From a virus, in the IMG/VR virus record IMGVR_UViG_3300042090_001278, positions 1-64,000 of that record: a DNA stretch of 64,000 bases. One strand, written 5' to 3'. The notes beneath the pieces are model-generated. The model was not told the origin of the DNA. It ran no database searches and was given only the letters and a program-made list of their open reading frames with translations. The position numbers were made by a program, and so were the translations under genes. Below are positions 1 through 8,830 of this stretch, piece by piece. Position 1 is the first letter of the stretch; the number at the start of each line of letters is the position of its first letter.

Positions 1-2
1 AC

Positions 3-668
3 ATGTCCGACTCCGATCTTCGCGCGGCGCTCACGGAGGGCGCGAGTCGCCAGGAGATCGCGGCCAAGTACGGTGTGAATGTCAGCAATGTCGGGCGGGC
101 GATCAAGAAGATTCAGAATGGGACCAATAGGACGGATGGAACGGATACGGCAGGGCAGGGGACGCCGGAATCGATGGCGACACCCAATAATACACCCAAT
201 TACACCCAATTAACGCCAAATAGCACACCCAACGACACCCAACGACCATCGTCAGCACCCTTAAAGCCTCGAAAGCGCAGTCATAAACCTGTCGGCGGCC
301 AAACTCTGCCTCTACCGCCTCCACGGTCCTCTGACGGTCAACCGTCAACCTTGGCCGCCGACGAATTATCCATGTGGACCACTCATCTGAGCGGTGATGA
401 CAATTTCGCGCTGATTAACGACCTCCTCGATCGCAAAAAGTACCCGCTGACGGACACGAAAACGCGAATCCGCCTGATCGCGGAGCGGCGCAAACATATC
501 GACCTCGGCGTGCGCACGATGGAGGCGCTGTACCGGATACAGGAGACACGGGCCTATCAAGAGGACGTGCGAGCTTCCCTAGATGACCTCGAACCCAGCG
601 CGCGGGAGCAGTTCCTCGACACTATGCGTGTACGATCGGCTCGTCGACGAGCTGCTGGGTGGAGCTGA
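3..668 (+). CDS. small terminase subunit-like protein
   Basis: A 221-residue protein directly before the large terminase, the usual place of the small subunit, which recognises phage DNA and passes it to the packaging motor. The first 35 residues read as a helix-turn-helix (motif RQEIAAKYGVNVSNVGRAI). The C-terminal 100 residues are charged and helical. Between them lies a low-complexity stretch made of two repeats: a family A insert encoding NGTNRTDGTD (nt 111-160) and an irregular ACACCCAA tandem (nt 180-245) encoding Asn/Thr/Pro. The ATG is at the left edge of the window, so a longer N-terminus cannot be excluded. It overlaps the terminase start by about 40 bases. The role is inferred from position and HTH, not from a recognised family. 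Confidence 0.6.
   Translation: MSDSDLRAALTEGASRQEIAAKYGVNVSNVGRAIKKIQNGTNRTDGTDTAGQGTPESMATPNNTPNYTQLTPNSTPNDTQRPSSAPLKPRKRSHKPVGGQTLPLPPPRSSDGQPSTLAADELSMWTTHLSGDDNFALINDLLDRKKYPLTDTKTRIRLIAERRKHIDLGVRTMEALYRIQETRAYQEDVRASLDDLEPSAREQFLDTMRVRSARRRAAGWS
111..160 (+). repeat. family A repeat, in frame
   Basis: Copy of the 9-bp-periodic GGACSRATR repeat, starting with the typical ATTCAG-AATGGG head. It lies inside the small terminase gene and encodes NGTNRTDGTD without breaking the frame. Confidence 0.85.
180..245 (+). repeat. irregular ACACCCAA tandem
   Basis: About six imperfect copies of an 11-12 base unit ACACCCAAYNA inside the small terminase gene, encoding a TPN/TQ-rich linker. It is AT-richer than its surroundings. 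Confidence 0.7.
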
Positions 669-2352
669 GGCACGGTGGGGCGCTGGGCCCGATGTTGTCA
701 ACAAACCACTGATCGGTTCGGACATGCCGCGACGCGAGTGGCTCGCGCGCTACTACCCGCATGTGACTTATGCCGAGCTTGTGGCGCGCCACGAGGACCT
801 GCACGACTGGTTCGACAGTTTGACACGAGGTGTCAAGCCGGAGCCGGAAGTGCAGCCCTGGGCTCGCGGCAGCGGCAAAACGACGACCGGCGAGCTCGGA
901 ATGACGCGGGTCGGCGCGAAGCTTTCGCGCAGGTTCGGCCTCTATATCGCGCTCACGCAGGACCAGGCCGATCTGCACATTCAGACGATCGACGAGCACC
1001 TGGAGATTCTCGGCGCCGAGCCGCGCCTAAACCGCATGGGGCGGGCGAGAGGATGGCGGCGCGACCATCTTCAGACGGCCCACGGCTTCAATGTCGCGGG
1101 CTACGGCATGGATTCGGCGCTTCGCGGTATCAAGATCGGCTCGTACCGGCCGGATCTGATCTGGTTCGACGATATCGACTCGATCGACGACACGCAGGCG
1201 ACGATCGAGAAGAAAATCCGCGCGATCACGCTCAACATCCTGCCGGCGGGAAGCGTTGACTGCGCGATCATTTTCACCGGCAACAAGGTCCACACCGGCT
1301 CGATCATGAGCCGGCTGATCGACGGGCGGGCAAAGTTCCTTCTCAACCGGCGCGTGACGGCCGCGGTACCGGCGGTCGAGGATATGGAGCTTACGCCCTA
1401 CCTCGGCGAGAACGGGCTCGAGCAGTTTCATATCACCGGAGGCCGTGCGACCTGGCCCGGGGGGCAGCCGCTTTCGGTTTGCGAGGCTCAGCTCAACGAG
1501 TGGGGCTACCCGGCGTTCATGCGCGAGGCGCAGCATGATGTACGGGTCGGCGGCACGTTCTTCGCGCAGTTCGAGAATCGCGAGCCGTATGTCACCAATC
1601 CGAAGTTCAGTCCCGCAAATCCTCCGCCGACGTACTACCAGATTCGAGTTGGGCTCGACTGGGGCTACGCCGACCCGTACGCCTGGGTGATCGCGGCGAT
1701 CGACGAGACCGGGCGCAAGCATATCCTGGAGAGTCACGAAGAGACACTGCTCGACAACGACGTTCAGGCGCGTCAGCTCGCCGAAGCCTTGAAGCGCTGG
1801 GGTATTCCGATCGGCCGTCCGCACGTTATCGCGGACGCGACGATGTGGAACCACAAGACGATTAACGGCGTGCAGTTCCCTCCCGATATCGAGGCGTATC
1901 AGAAGGCCGGGTTCGACACCAGGCCGGCGGGGGCAGGCAAAGAGGCCGACAAGTTCCGCAACCGGGGCGTTCGCGAGGCGATCCGCGAGGATGGCCGGGG
2001 AATGATCGTTTACGCCGGCTACAACAGCCGGCTGATCGACTGCATCATGGGCGCCAAGCACGACACCAAGCCGGGCCGTGTCGAGCAGCTTCTTCACGAC
2101 GAGCACTCGCATATGTGTGTAGCCCTTGGCAATGCAATATCGACTTACGACACGCAGGCGCCGGAGCGTCCTCCCTCTGAGATGTCCCGCGATGAGCGCG
2201 TGGCGGCGGCGAGGGCGGAAACCGAGTTCGCGACACTGAAGGCCCGCAACGCGCGGCTTGGCATAGTGCCAAAGCTCGGCGAGGGTGGTCAGGTCGAGCG
2301 GGACGACGAGGGCCGCGTGATCTGGGAGCAGCGGAAGGCTAGAAAACGCTAG
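628..2352 (+). CDS. terL: terminase large subunit
   Basis: ATP-driven DNA packaging motor and headful nuclease. Visible motifs: Walker A RGSGKTT (nt 862-885), Walker B LIWFDDID (nt 1156-1180), then an RNase H-fold nuclease part starting with GLDWGYADPYAW (nt 1651-1687) and a second acidic motif VIADATMWN (nt 1828-1855). Length (about 574 residues) fits the family. The frame is open from 583, but the GTG at 628 gives the more protein-like N-terminus VYDRLVDELLGG and leaves only a short overlap with the small subunit gene, so I chose it. The next feature downstream is a tRNA on the other strand. Confidence 0.92.
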   Translation: MYDRLVDELLGGAEARWGAGPDVVNKPLIGSDMPRREWLARYYPHVTYAELVARHEDLHDWFDSLTRGVKPEPEVQPWARGSGKTTTGELGMTRVGAKLSRRFGLYIALTQDQADLHIQTIDEHLEILGAEPRLNRMGRARGWRRDHLQTAHGFNVAGYGMDSALRGIKIGSYRPDLIWFDDIDSIDDTQATIEKKIRAITLNILPAGSVDCAIIFTGNKVHTGSIMSRLIDGRAKFLLNRRVTAAVPAVEDMELTPYLGENGLEQFHITGGRATWPGGQPLSVCEAQLNEWGYPAFMREAQHDVRVGGTFFAQFENREPYVTNPKFSPANPPPTYYQIRVGLDWGYADPYAWVIAAIDETGRKHILESHEETLLDNDVQARQLAEALKRWGIPIGRPHVIADATMWNHKTINGVQFPPDIEAYQKAGFDTRPAGAGKEADKFRNRGVREAIREDGRGMIVYAGYNSRLIDCIMGAKHDTKPGRVEQLLHDEHSHMCVALGNAISTYDTQAPERPPSEMSRDERVAAARAETEFATLKARNARLGIVPKLGEGGQVERDDEGRVIWEQRKARKR

Positions 2353-2356
2353 GCGA

Positions 2357-2437
2357 TGACCACAGCAGGAATCGAACCTGCATGCCCGAGGGCGAAGGGG
2401 TTTAAACCCTCTGCGTCTACCGTTCCGCCATGTGGCC
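2357..2437 (-). tRNA. tRNA-Leu (anticodon UAA)
   Basis: Full cloverleaf on the minus strand: acceptor GGCCACA pairs with TGTGGTC (one G-T), D-arm GCG/CGC with loop GAACGGTAGA, anticodon stem GAGGG/CCCTT with loop TTTAAAC (anticodon TAA, reading UUA), a 4-bp variable arm GCCC/GGGC as expected for a class II tRNA, and T-arm GCAGG-TTCGATT-CCTGC. CCA is not encoded. UUA is rare in such GC-rich DNA, but TTA codons do occur in the phage, for example in the SGNH gene at 4208 and in the fibre C-terminus near 44441. Confidence 0.92.
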
Positions 2438-2630
2438 CATTCAACCGCGCTCGCTGCCGGCGATTAACCCTTTCCTTGATCGGCTCTCGTACCTAACCCC
2501 TTATCGAAGGGGTAACCTACCAAGGGTGATCGGATAGACTAGCGCTCCCGCTCTATCTGCGGGCAACCCGACCACGAGCACCGAGCGCGACTGCCGCAAG
2601 CATTGTAGCAGATTGGCCCATCAGCAAATC
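2438..2630. other. intergenic stretch with a short hairpin
   Basis: Together with the tRNA this is the 278-base gap between the terminase and the SGNH gene. It holds the perfect inverted repeat ACCCCTT-ATCG-AAGGGGT at 2496-2513 and, on the minus strand upstream of the tRNA, a TACAAT that could be a -10 box (around 2600). No gene was found. Confidence 0.5.
2496..2513. terminator. hairpin between terminase and SGNH gene
   Basis: Perfect 7-bp stem ACCCCTT/AAGGGGT with an ATCG loop. There is no T-run on either side, so it may be an RNA-processing or weak terminator hairpin rather than a classical terminator. Confidence 0.35.
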
Positions 2631-5087
2631 ATGAACCGACGCATTCTACTGACATTATCGCTTTTTGTCGCGCTGTTCCTGGCATGCGGCCGCGTGGCGC
2701 TTGCCACCGGCCCGACGCCGACATGGGTGAGCTTCGGCGGCTATGGAACGATCTCGTCGTTTTCGGGCACGGTGCCATCGTCCGGGTCGACGCCGGGTAC
2801 GAGCGGTTTCTACGTGCCGACAAACTTCGCGAGCGCGACGGCGGCGTCGATCTCGGCGAATAAGCTGTCTGTCACGCCGTCGCTGACCACGGCGGCGCCG
2901 TCGGCCTTTGCGTGGCGCGGGCAGCAGGAAGAGCCGGACTCGACCAGGCAGGACCAGGCGGTACAGGTTACGCTCCCGGTACCGTCGACGACGTCGACAA
3001 ATAGCCTCGTTCCCGCCATCGCGCTGCACTGCATAGACTCGACGGACTATTACGTTTGCTACATCAGGCCGTGGTACACGACGTCGCCAAAGATTTACGT
3101 TATCAAGGTGAGCGGCGGCGTCTCAACGACGCTCCTGAATGGCGCATCGGTTACAAATCCCTCGACCAACAATAGCTGCACTCTGTTTTTCGGGTGCGTT
3201 AAGAGCTCGGGCACAAACTACTTCTATGCCCAGGTCCAAGATGTGACGACGAGCACATCGCTCTACGGATCGACCACGGCGAGCGACTGCAACGATGCAT
3301 CGTCGGTGCTGGCCAATGGCTGCTCGGCGGTTGGCGCGGGCTACTACCTATCTCAACAGGCGGTAGCGTACTCGGCGTGGCAGCTCGAGTATAACAGCGC
3401 GGCATCGGCGGCAATATCGCCAACGTCGGAACCGACAACGACCAACCCGCAGTCGATCGCGGTCACGGGAACGTCGACATCCTACTCGAATGGCACGACC
3501 GGCTTTGGCGTGCTGAACTATGCAAGCGTGGCCGGTGCGCCATCGGTGGCATCGACAACGGTGTCGACCACGACGGCGGCGACGGTGTCTGTCGTGCCGG
3601 GGGCGACCGGCGGCTGCTGGATATTCGAGGAGACCGGCACGGCGGGAACGAGCGAGTTCCTCCTGAACGAGATATCGCCAACTTTTGCCGCGGCGACGTC
3701 GCCAACCACCAGCCCGCTCTATATCACGACGGGCTCGACCGGGAATGTGCTGACGCTGACCGGAACAGGCACGGCCTGGGCGGGGCAGGGGGCGACTCCG
3801 TTCGTGCTTGGGAACTCTCAGGGCGCGGCGGGGTCGATCACGGCTCAGTCGGTTACGAACAACACATCGATGACGGTGACGATAACCGCCGGGTCGACGG
3901 GGGGCGATATCGCGCTCACGGATCAGTACACGGGCGAGACGCTGAGTCTGTACGACATGGACATGGAGAACGCGGGCACGAGCTCCGCTCTCTACTTCTC
4001 GCCGAACTGGGTGCGCGGAGCGACGACGGCTTACTCGGTCTACAGCGGCGCGTATATCAAGGCCAATTTCACCGGCACGGCGCTCTCATTCACGACGGAT
4101 ACGACCGGAACCGGGCAGACGCAGGCTAACAACCCGCTTCTTTACTGGACGATCGATGGCGCAAACTACACGGCTCTCCAGGTGGCCGCATCGACGAACG
4201 TGACGGCGTTAGAGTCGACGGGACTTGTCCCTGGAAATCACGTTTTCCAGTGCGTTCTCAACGATTTTCCGCAAAATGCCCCCGATCGGTGGGCGACGCC
4301 GACCTACAGATGGATTTTCGACAATATCGGCTGTGACGGTACGTTTTCGCAGCCATCGACCGGGTTCTACGCGGTTCAAACGCCTATTCTGTACGTCTAT
4401 GGCGACTCGATTTGCGAAGGGAAAGTGATGGGGACCGATACCGGCTCCAGCACTGGCATTTCCTTTATCGATTCGATTGTGCAGGGTCTGGCGGCCGGCC
4501 TCGGGGCCGAGTACGCCAACTTCAGCTTCATTCAGCAGGGATATACGGTCGCCGGCAGCAATGGCGCGCCCCAGCTATCGGCTCCGGGATCGGAGACCAC
4601 ACTGGCATCGTCGTCGTGGTCGGGTTATGACGCAAACCACTCGCTGCTGACCAGCGGAACGTACACGACGCAGCCCACTTATGTAGTCTGCCTGATGGGC
4701 ACCAATGACGGGCCAACGTCGGGCTCGACGGAGCAGGCATCGGTGGCCGCGTGGCTGACCGCGGTCAGAGTCGCGGCGCCGTCGGCGTATGTTTTTGTCT
4801 GCTACCCCTTCGCCGGGATACAGGCGACGAACATCCTCGCGGCCTACAACACGTACCAGGTGGCAACGCCGGATTCGCGGGCCTTTCTGATCCAGACAAC
4901 GGCGATTCCGTACATGCCGGACGCCGGCGTGTCGGTGACGCTCTCGAGCGCGGACGGCACGCACCCCCGGCAGTGGATCGACGAGCTCGCGCTGGGGAAT
5001 ATTTTGGCGGCGATACAGGCGGACGTGACGACCGCGACGGCCTATCATGCCAGCGGTCGCGGTTTGAGCAGAAACGGAAAACGCTGA
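2631..5087 (+). CDS. secreted SGNH/GDSL hydrolase
   Basis: About 818 residues with a Sec signal peptide (MNRR, then a hydrophobic run ending VALA before TGP). The N-terminal half is Ser/Thr/Ala-rich and beta-like, possibly a lectin or LamG-type fold. The C-terminal third has the SGNH esterase blocks: VYGDSICEG (nucleophile Ser, nt 4396-4422), MGTNDGP (nt 4696-4716) and DGTHPRQW (catalytic Asp and His, nt 4954-4977). The likely role is removal of acyl groups from surface glycans or peptidoglycan. The frame also has a TTG at 2613; the ATG at 2631 starts the signal peptide cleanly. The stop overlaps the next ATG (TGATG), so the two are probably co-translated. A signal peptide is unusual for a tail enzyme, so it may act on the lysogen's own envelope. 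Confidence 0.82.
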   Translation: MNRRILLTLSLFVALFLACGRVALATGPTPTWVSFGGYGTISSFSGTVPSSGSTPGTSGFYVPTNFASATAASISANKLSVTPSLTTAAPSAFAWRGQQEEPDSTRQDQAVQVTLPVPSTTSTNSLVPAIALHCIDSTDYYVCYIRPWYTTSPKIYVIKVSGGVSTTLLNGASVTNPSTNNSCTLFFGCVKSSGTNYFYAQVQDVTTSTSLYGSTTASDCNDASSVLANGCSAVGAGYYLSQQAVAYSAWQLEYNSAASAAISPTSEPTTTNPQSIAVTGTSTSYSNGTTGFGVLNYASVAGAPSVASTTVSTTTAATVSVVPGATGGCWIFEETGTAGTSEFLLNEISPTFAAATSPTTSPLYITTGSTGNVLTLTGTGTAWAGQGATPFVLGNSQGAAGSITAQSVTNNTSMTVTITAGSTGGDIALTDQYTGETLSLYDMDMENAGTSSALYFSPNWVRGATTAYSVYSGAYIKANFTGTALSFTTDTTGTGQTQANNPLLYWTIDGANYTALQVAASTNVTALESTGLVPGNHVFQCVLNDFPQNAPDRWATPTYRWIFDNIGCDGTFSQPSTGFYAVQTPILYVYGDSICEGKVMGTDTGSSTGISFIDSIVQGLAAGLGAEYANFSFIQQGYTVAGSNGAPQLSAPGSETTLASSSWSGYDANHSLLTSGTYTTQPTYVVCLMGTNDGPTSGSTEQASVAAWLTAVRVAAPSAYVFVCYPFAGIQATNILAAYNTYQVATPDSRAFLIQTTAIPYMPDAGVSVTLSSADGTHPRQWIDELALGNILAAIQADVTTATAYHASGRGLSRNGKR

Positions 5088-6070
5088 TGAAAACGATCTC
5101 CTGGGCGAGCGCTCTGGCCGTTGTGGCCGCGGTGCTGGTCGCATCGCCGCTCTTTGCCGCCTCGATCGCGTACCCGTTTCGGATCACGGACAATAGCGGG
5201 TCTCTGGTTGCCGGCGCGACGGTGAAGGTCGGCTCGACAACGCTGACAAGCAATGTCGTGCCTGTGTCGTCGGCGACGACGACCACGGTGGGAACGACGG
5301 CCGGCGAATATGTGCTGGGGACCGGAGCGGTACCGGGCGGCTCGCTGACGGTGACGCTGATCGACTTTGGCACGGGCGACTATGACCTGATTTATGACCC
5401 GACCAGTCAAGGCGAGATGTACTTCCCGCTCGCCGTGACCAAGTCCGGATCGGTGATCACCGGTACGAACGGCACGCTGGCGCTGATCGCGACGAAGGAC
5501 AGTTCTTACATCCAGACGGCTCTTCCGAATGCGGCGCCGGCGGCATCGGGCGGCATTCCTACTGTCGGGACGAGCACGGGGCAGATTACGCCGGACGGTT
5601 CCGGGAACGTCTATGTCAGCAGCGGGACGGGAACTGGCCAGGTCAGCTTGTCGAGCGGAAAAGTGCTTCTGCAGGCGACACAGACCGGGGTCACGATACC
5701 GACCGTGACCGCGGTCGGCTCGGTCAGCGGCGCGGTTGGCTCGGTCACGGGCGCGGTCGGTTCGGTGACCGGCGGTGTCACGGTGGCATCCGGGTCGATA
5801 ACCTCTATCTCGACCGCGGACGCGACGGCTGTCGGGCAGCGGACGGCGGACGGCTTGGTGACTTTCGACGGCGCGCTTGCGATGCTGATCTCCTACCTCG
5901 AGGGGGTTGGCGCGAACTCGTATAACGCCGGCACTCTGACCCTGACATCGACCTACAAGCGTCAGGACGGGTCGACGACGGCCTACACGCACACGACGGT
6001 CCTCAACAGCGGCTCATCGGCGCCGACGCCGGCGAGCGCGGCTGGCTCGCTCGGAACGCTTCCGAACTAA
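5087..6070 (+). CDS. secreted repeat protein, virion or surface related
   Basis: 327 residues; start chosen at the ATG overlapping the SGNH stop, which begins a clear signal peptide (hydrophobic core, cleavage after LFA or FAA). The mature part starts with an Ig-like beta domain (SIAYPFRITDNSGSLVAGATV) of a kind seen in phage neck or fibre proteins, and has a central run VGSVSGAVGSVTGAVGSVTG, a repeat known from phage tail fibres. The C-terminus reads TLTLTSTYKRQDGSTTAYTH, also typical of structural proteins. Function not established; probably works with the SGNH hydrolase. Confidence 0.75.
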   Translation: MKTISWASALAVVAAVLVASPLFAASIAYPFRITDNSGSLVAGATVKVGSTTLTSNVVPVSSATTTTVGTTAGEYVLGTGAVPGGSLTVTLIDFGTGDYDLIYDPTSQGEMYFPLAVTKSGSVITGTNGTLALIATKDSSYIQTALPNAAPAASGGIPTVGTSTGQITPDGSGNVYVSSGTGTGQVSLSSGKVLLQATQTGVTIPTVTAVGSVSGAVGSVTGAVGSVTGGVTVASGSITSISTADATAVGQRTADGLVTFDGALAMLISYLEGVGANSYNAGTLTLTSTYKRQDGSTTAYTHTTVLNSGSSAPTPASAAGSLGTLPN

Positions 6071-6089
6071 CGTGCACGAGGGTGCAACG
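6071..6089 (-). repeat. GTGCAC palindrome, copy 1
   Basis: CGTGCAC-GAGG-GTGCA-ACG immediately after a stop codon. It is a reverse-oriented, slightly decayed copy of the perfect palindrome at 42201-42224. Confidence 0.7.
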
Positions 6090-6148
6090 CCCGACTGCCG
6101 TTTGAAGCCTCTCCCTAGGAACGCCGTCCGTCCAAAGCAGGTGCCAAC

Positions 6149-7420
6149 GTGGGTCTTGATGATGGACTGGGCGACGGGCTTGGCGACGGGCTCGGCGGTG
6201 GACTCACGCCTGGCGCCGGTCCCACGGGTCCGCCAAATGTCGCGGCAAATGTCGCTTACCTGGGCGTGACCCAGCAGTCGACGTCGACGCCCTACCCGCC
6301 GCCGGGATCGCTTGCGTTATTTGCGACCGGGAACCTGCTGTCCGACTTCCTGGTCGGCGACACGACGACCGGTTACACATCGACAAATGCGGCCGGCAAC
6401 ACGCTCGGCGATCTCAATCAGGTCTACGCACTGATCGATTTCGGCTTCACGGCCATCGCGATTTCGGCATGGGAGGTGGCGCTCGCGGTGTCGACGCTGC
6501 ACGGGAGCGTGACCGAGACGGGGCACGTGCGGCTGTGGTACTCGGACGACGGCGTTACCTGGACTCAGTACGATGACCACGGCGGCCTTGCGGCGACCTA
6601 CGCCGGTTCGTGGTCTCTGACGCCGGCGACGCATCGGTACTGGTGCGTGCTGGCGTCGATGGAGCTGTTCACGACCGGTGACCAGACCACGACCTACCTT
6701 TCCGATCTTCGCCTTTACGACGGCTCGGGCAACCTGATCCTCTGGCCGTCGGCTCCCAATGTGACGCTCTCGGCATCCCTGATCGTGCTTCTGCAGGGCC
6801 AATCCACAACGCTGACCTATACGGTCCAGGGCGCTCAGTCGGCGTCAATCAGTAATGGTGTCGGCGCGATCACCGGGTCAGGCTCGATCGTGGTGACGCC
6901 CGGTGTCGGGATCACCTACTACGTTCTTTCGGCGACGAACCAGGACGGGACGTCGACCACGGCGGTTGCGATATTCACGCTTCCGATCACCTCGTTTGGA
7001 GATTACACGATGTCAAATGTACAGGCTCCGAGCTATCCGCTCGCGCAAGAATATTATCCGTATCAGGCCGACAACGGATCGGACTTTTGGGGAAAGAATG
7101 GGCAAACCACGATCGCGCACAAGGTGATTCTGGCGACCACCGGGGCATCCCCAGTCAATGTCGTTCCGTCGAGCCCCGGCAAGCAGATCCGGCTGATCTC
7201 GTTCACGCTTGCGACATCGGTGGCCGGGTCGGTGCAGTTCCAGGACGAGGCGCCAACGCCAAATGTCATCGTCGGGGCCATCCCGATCGCGGCGAATACC
7301 GTCGTCTCGGTCGGCGGCAAGTACGGATGCGGCACGACGCTGATCAATGGTGCGCTCGATATCGTGGTGACGGGCGTGGCCGCGGCGGTCGGCGGGTTCC
7401 TCGTGTACTGCTACGAATAG
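6149..7420 (+). CDS. virion or secreted protein with discoidin-like and Ig-like domains
   Basis: 423 residues from a GTG start (weak upstream AGCAGG). The N-terminus has DDGLGDGLGDGLGGGL, an acidic Gly repeat. Residues about 65-200 resemble an F5/8C (discoidin-like) carbohydrate-binding domain (VRLWYSDDGVTWTQYDD, SDLRLYDGSGN). Residues about 205-280 read like the Ig-like module common in phage and cell-wall proteins (LLQGQSTTLTYTVQGAQSAS). The last 140 residues (from SNVQAPSYPLAQEYYPY) form a separate beta domain. Most likely a carbohydrate-binding virion decoration or fibre. It follows two secreted proteins but has no signal peptide itself. Confidence 0.7.
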   Translation: MGLDDGLGDGLGDGLGGGLTPGAGPTGPPNVAANVAYLGVTQQSTSTPYPPPGSLALFATGNLLSDFLVGDTTTGYTSTNAAGNTLGDLNQVYALIDFGFTAIAISAWEVALAVSTLHGSVTETGHVRLWYSDDGVTWTQYDDHGGLAATYAGSWSLTPATHRYWCVLASMELFTTGDQTTTYLSDLRLYDGSGNLILWPSAPNVTLSASLIVLLQGQSTTLTYTVQGAQSASISNGVGAITGSGSIVVTPGVGITYYVLSATNQDGTSTTAVAIFTLPITSFGDYTMSNVQAPSYPLAQEYYPYQADNGSDFWGKNGQTTIAHKVILATTGASPVNVVPSSPGKQIRLISFTLATSVAGSVQFQDEAPTPNVIVGAIPIAANTVVSVGGKYGCGTTLINGALDIVVTGVAAAVGGFLVYCYE

Positions 7421-7430
7421 GGTAGGTAGG

Positions 7431-7469
7431 ACTCAGGAATGGGTCTTATGGGACGTAGGGGACGTATGG
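7431..7469 (+). repeat. family A repeat
   Basis: Intergenic copy (CAGGAATGGG head and GGAC-type nonamers) directly followed by the family E palindrome at 7471. Confidence 0.85.
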
Positions 7470-7470
7470 C

Positions 7471-7498
7471 AAGCGTAACGCTTGACCCGTGATGGGGA
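7471..7498 (+). repeat. family E double-hairpin cassette, copy 1
   Basis: First hairpin AAGCGT-A-ACGCTT, then GA, then second hairpin CCC-GTGAT-GGG followed by GA. The GGGGAGA end lies 11 bases before the ATG at 7510 and can act as its ribosome-binding site. Compare copies at 8557, 18390 and 29663. Confidence 0.85.
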
Positions 7499-7509
7499 GA
7501 ATTTTGAGT

Positions 7510-8571
7510 ATGGCCGCACGCAAGGAAAAATCGCCGACCGACACGGCAGCGCTTTTGCCCGTGTCCCCGGTGCCGATGAAGATGCAGCTACCTATCTCGC
7601 CGGCGACTTTAGCGGAGACCTCCCCCCAGCCCCCTCCTCCAGAGGGGGAGCAGGAGCCGTTGGGCGTGCCGCACCCGACAGCCGTTCTGGCGCCGTTGGG
7701 CGTGCCGCACCCGACAGCCGTTCTGCCGCCGGCGCCTCTTCCCGAGACGATCTTCGCCTGGGACGTGCCGTGCGAGCGGTTCGGGTACACGCTGCGGATC
7801 GAGGCTCCGGCTCCGAATGTGCATGCGGCGCGCGAGATGGCGATGGCCTACCGCGTGCCCGACGATTCGCAGTCGGTCGCCGGCGCGCCGCATCATGTCG
7901 ACCCTCTGCGGTCGACCGAGGAGATCGCAAAGGGCCGGCCGCTGACTCAGCTCGAGGCGAACTGGGTCGGAACGACCCCGCCGGTGGTGGTCCGGCGGAC
8001 GGCGGACGTGACGCTCTCACATGAGGCGGCGCTATTGCATAACACCCGGCTGAACGCCGAGAATGTCGGGTATTTGTCGACGAAGGATCTGTTCGCGGAA
8101 CACGAGATCGACGTTTTTCACCCGCAAGTGTTTATCGACCGGGTCATGGCCGAGGCCTCGGCGGTGGTCAAGGCGGCGACGGACAAGAGAGAGGCGGAGG
8201 AACGGGCGCTGTGGCTCGTTCTGACGCGGCTTGAGAGAGAGTTTGCAGCCGCGATCGGGTCGAGCCGCTACGCGCCTCCGAAGGCAGCGGCGCTGGTCGA
8301 GCCGGACTATGCTGATTTGACGATCGTGGTGCATGGCGATATCGAGGAGAGCCGGAACAAGTTCCGCCGGCTGGCGTCGGCCAATTGGACCGTGGTTGAG
8401 CCGGGCGAGCCGTTGACCGAGGATGAGCAGACGGCGATGGAAATGCTGACAGCCGACGAGACCGGCTTCTTCGACACGTCGATTCGCGGGTTCATCACCG
8501 AGGACCAGGAGCGAGGCCTGCGGGCGCTGCGGGCGCGGTTTGCCGCGCTGTTCGGCAAACGTCACGTTTGA
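7510..8571 (+). CDS. hypothetical phage protein with repeat inserts
   Basis: 353 residues; the ATG at 7510 is the one served by the GGGGAGA of the upstream cassette. Residues about 30-80 are built from a family G hairpin (PPPPEGEQEP) and two reverse copies of family C, giving LGVPHPTAVLAP twice. The rest looks like an ordinary soluble protein with helical charged segments (FIDRVMAEASAVVKAATDKREAEERALWL is helical in pattern). I do not recognise a family. Position among structural genes suggests a virion or assembly role. The last codons GKRHV-stop are supplied by the next family E cassette. Confidence 0.75.
   Translation: MAARKEKSPTDTAALLPVSPVPMKMQLPISPATLAETSPQPPPPEGEQEPLGVPHPTAVLAPLGVPHPTAVLPPAPLPETIFAWDVPCERFGYTLRIEAPAPNVHAAREMAMAYRVPDDSQSVAGAPHHVDPLRSTEEIAKGRPLTQLEANWVGTTPPVVVRRTADVTLSHEAALLHNTRLNAENVGYLSTKDLFAEHEIDVFHPQVFIDRVMAEASAVVKAATDKREAEERALWLVLTRLEREFAAAIGSSRYAPPKAAALVEPDYADLTIVVHGDIEESRNKFRRLASANWTVVEPGEPLTEDEQTAMEMLTADETGFFDTSIRGFITEDQERGLRALRARFAALFGKRHV
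7618..7655 (+). repeat. family G hairpin repeat
   Basis: ACCTCCCCCC head followed by CCCCCTC-loop-GAGGGGG. The second copy at 51358 has a longer stem with a different loop (CCCCCTCC-TTCGCAA-GGAGGGGG). Confidence 0.7.
7656..7730 (-). repeat. family C, two tandem copies
   Basis: Two tandem 36-bp units in reverse orientation relative to those at 33264. Each encodes LGVPHPTAVLAP in this frame. Confidence 0.85.
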
Positions 8572-8583
8572 TCCGTGATGGAG
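8557..8583 (+). repeat. family E double-hairpin cassette, copy 2
   Basis: First hairpin AAACGT-C-ACGTTT and second hairpin TCC-GTGAT-GGA, both with base changes that preserve pairing relative to copy 1. The TGA at 8569 is the stop of the upstream gene and GGAGAGA precedes the next ATG (8596). Confidence 0.88.
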
Positions 8584-8595
8584 AGAATTTTGAGT

Positions 8596-8778
8596 ATGGC
8601 CGAGCCGCAGTTCATCATCCTGCTTGTCCTCCTGGCGCTGATCGCGATCGGGTCATGCGTCTCGGCGGTGTGCTGGGTGCTGTTTTATCTGCGGCTGGGC
8701 GGCGTGCCGCTGCCGGTGCTCGACTTTGAGATACGCGCCTTCAAGCGGCGTAGACAGAAGCGGTATTTGGGAATGTAG
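8596..8778 (+). CDS. small single-span membrane protein
   Basis: 60 residues: MAEPQF, then a hydrophobic segment of about 27 residues (IILLVLLALIAIGSCVSAVC...), then a basic tail ending KRRRQKRYLGM. Topology is probably N-out, basic tail in. The start is set by the family E cassette 12 bases upstream. Could be a lysis-related (holin-like) or host-modifying peptide, but there is no family evidence and the endolysin is far away (48 kb). Confidence 0.6.
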   Translation: MAEPQFIILLVLLALIAIGSCVSAVCWVLFYLRLGGVPLPVLDFEIRAFKRRRQKRYLGM

Positions 8779-8830
8779 GAGTGGCTAAGCATAAGTTCTG
8801 GTCATCCGTATACGGGCGTTTCAAGGTGTA

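Noticed and set aside
1027-2112. 361-codon open frame on the minus strand
   Set aside because: Antisense to the terminase gene, which has clear ATPase and nuclease motifs in the other direction.
2438-2600. A second tRNA next to tRNA-Leu
   Set aside because: A TTCGA-containing stem exists on the minus strand, but the loop length is wrong and no acceptor or D-arm can be formed.
4751-5086. N-terminal extension of the protein starting at 5087
   Set aside because: The frame is open but overlaps the SGNH catalytic region, and the ATG at 5087 begins a clear signal peptide.
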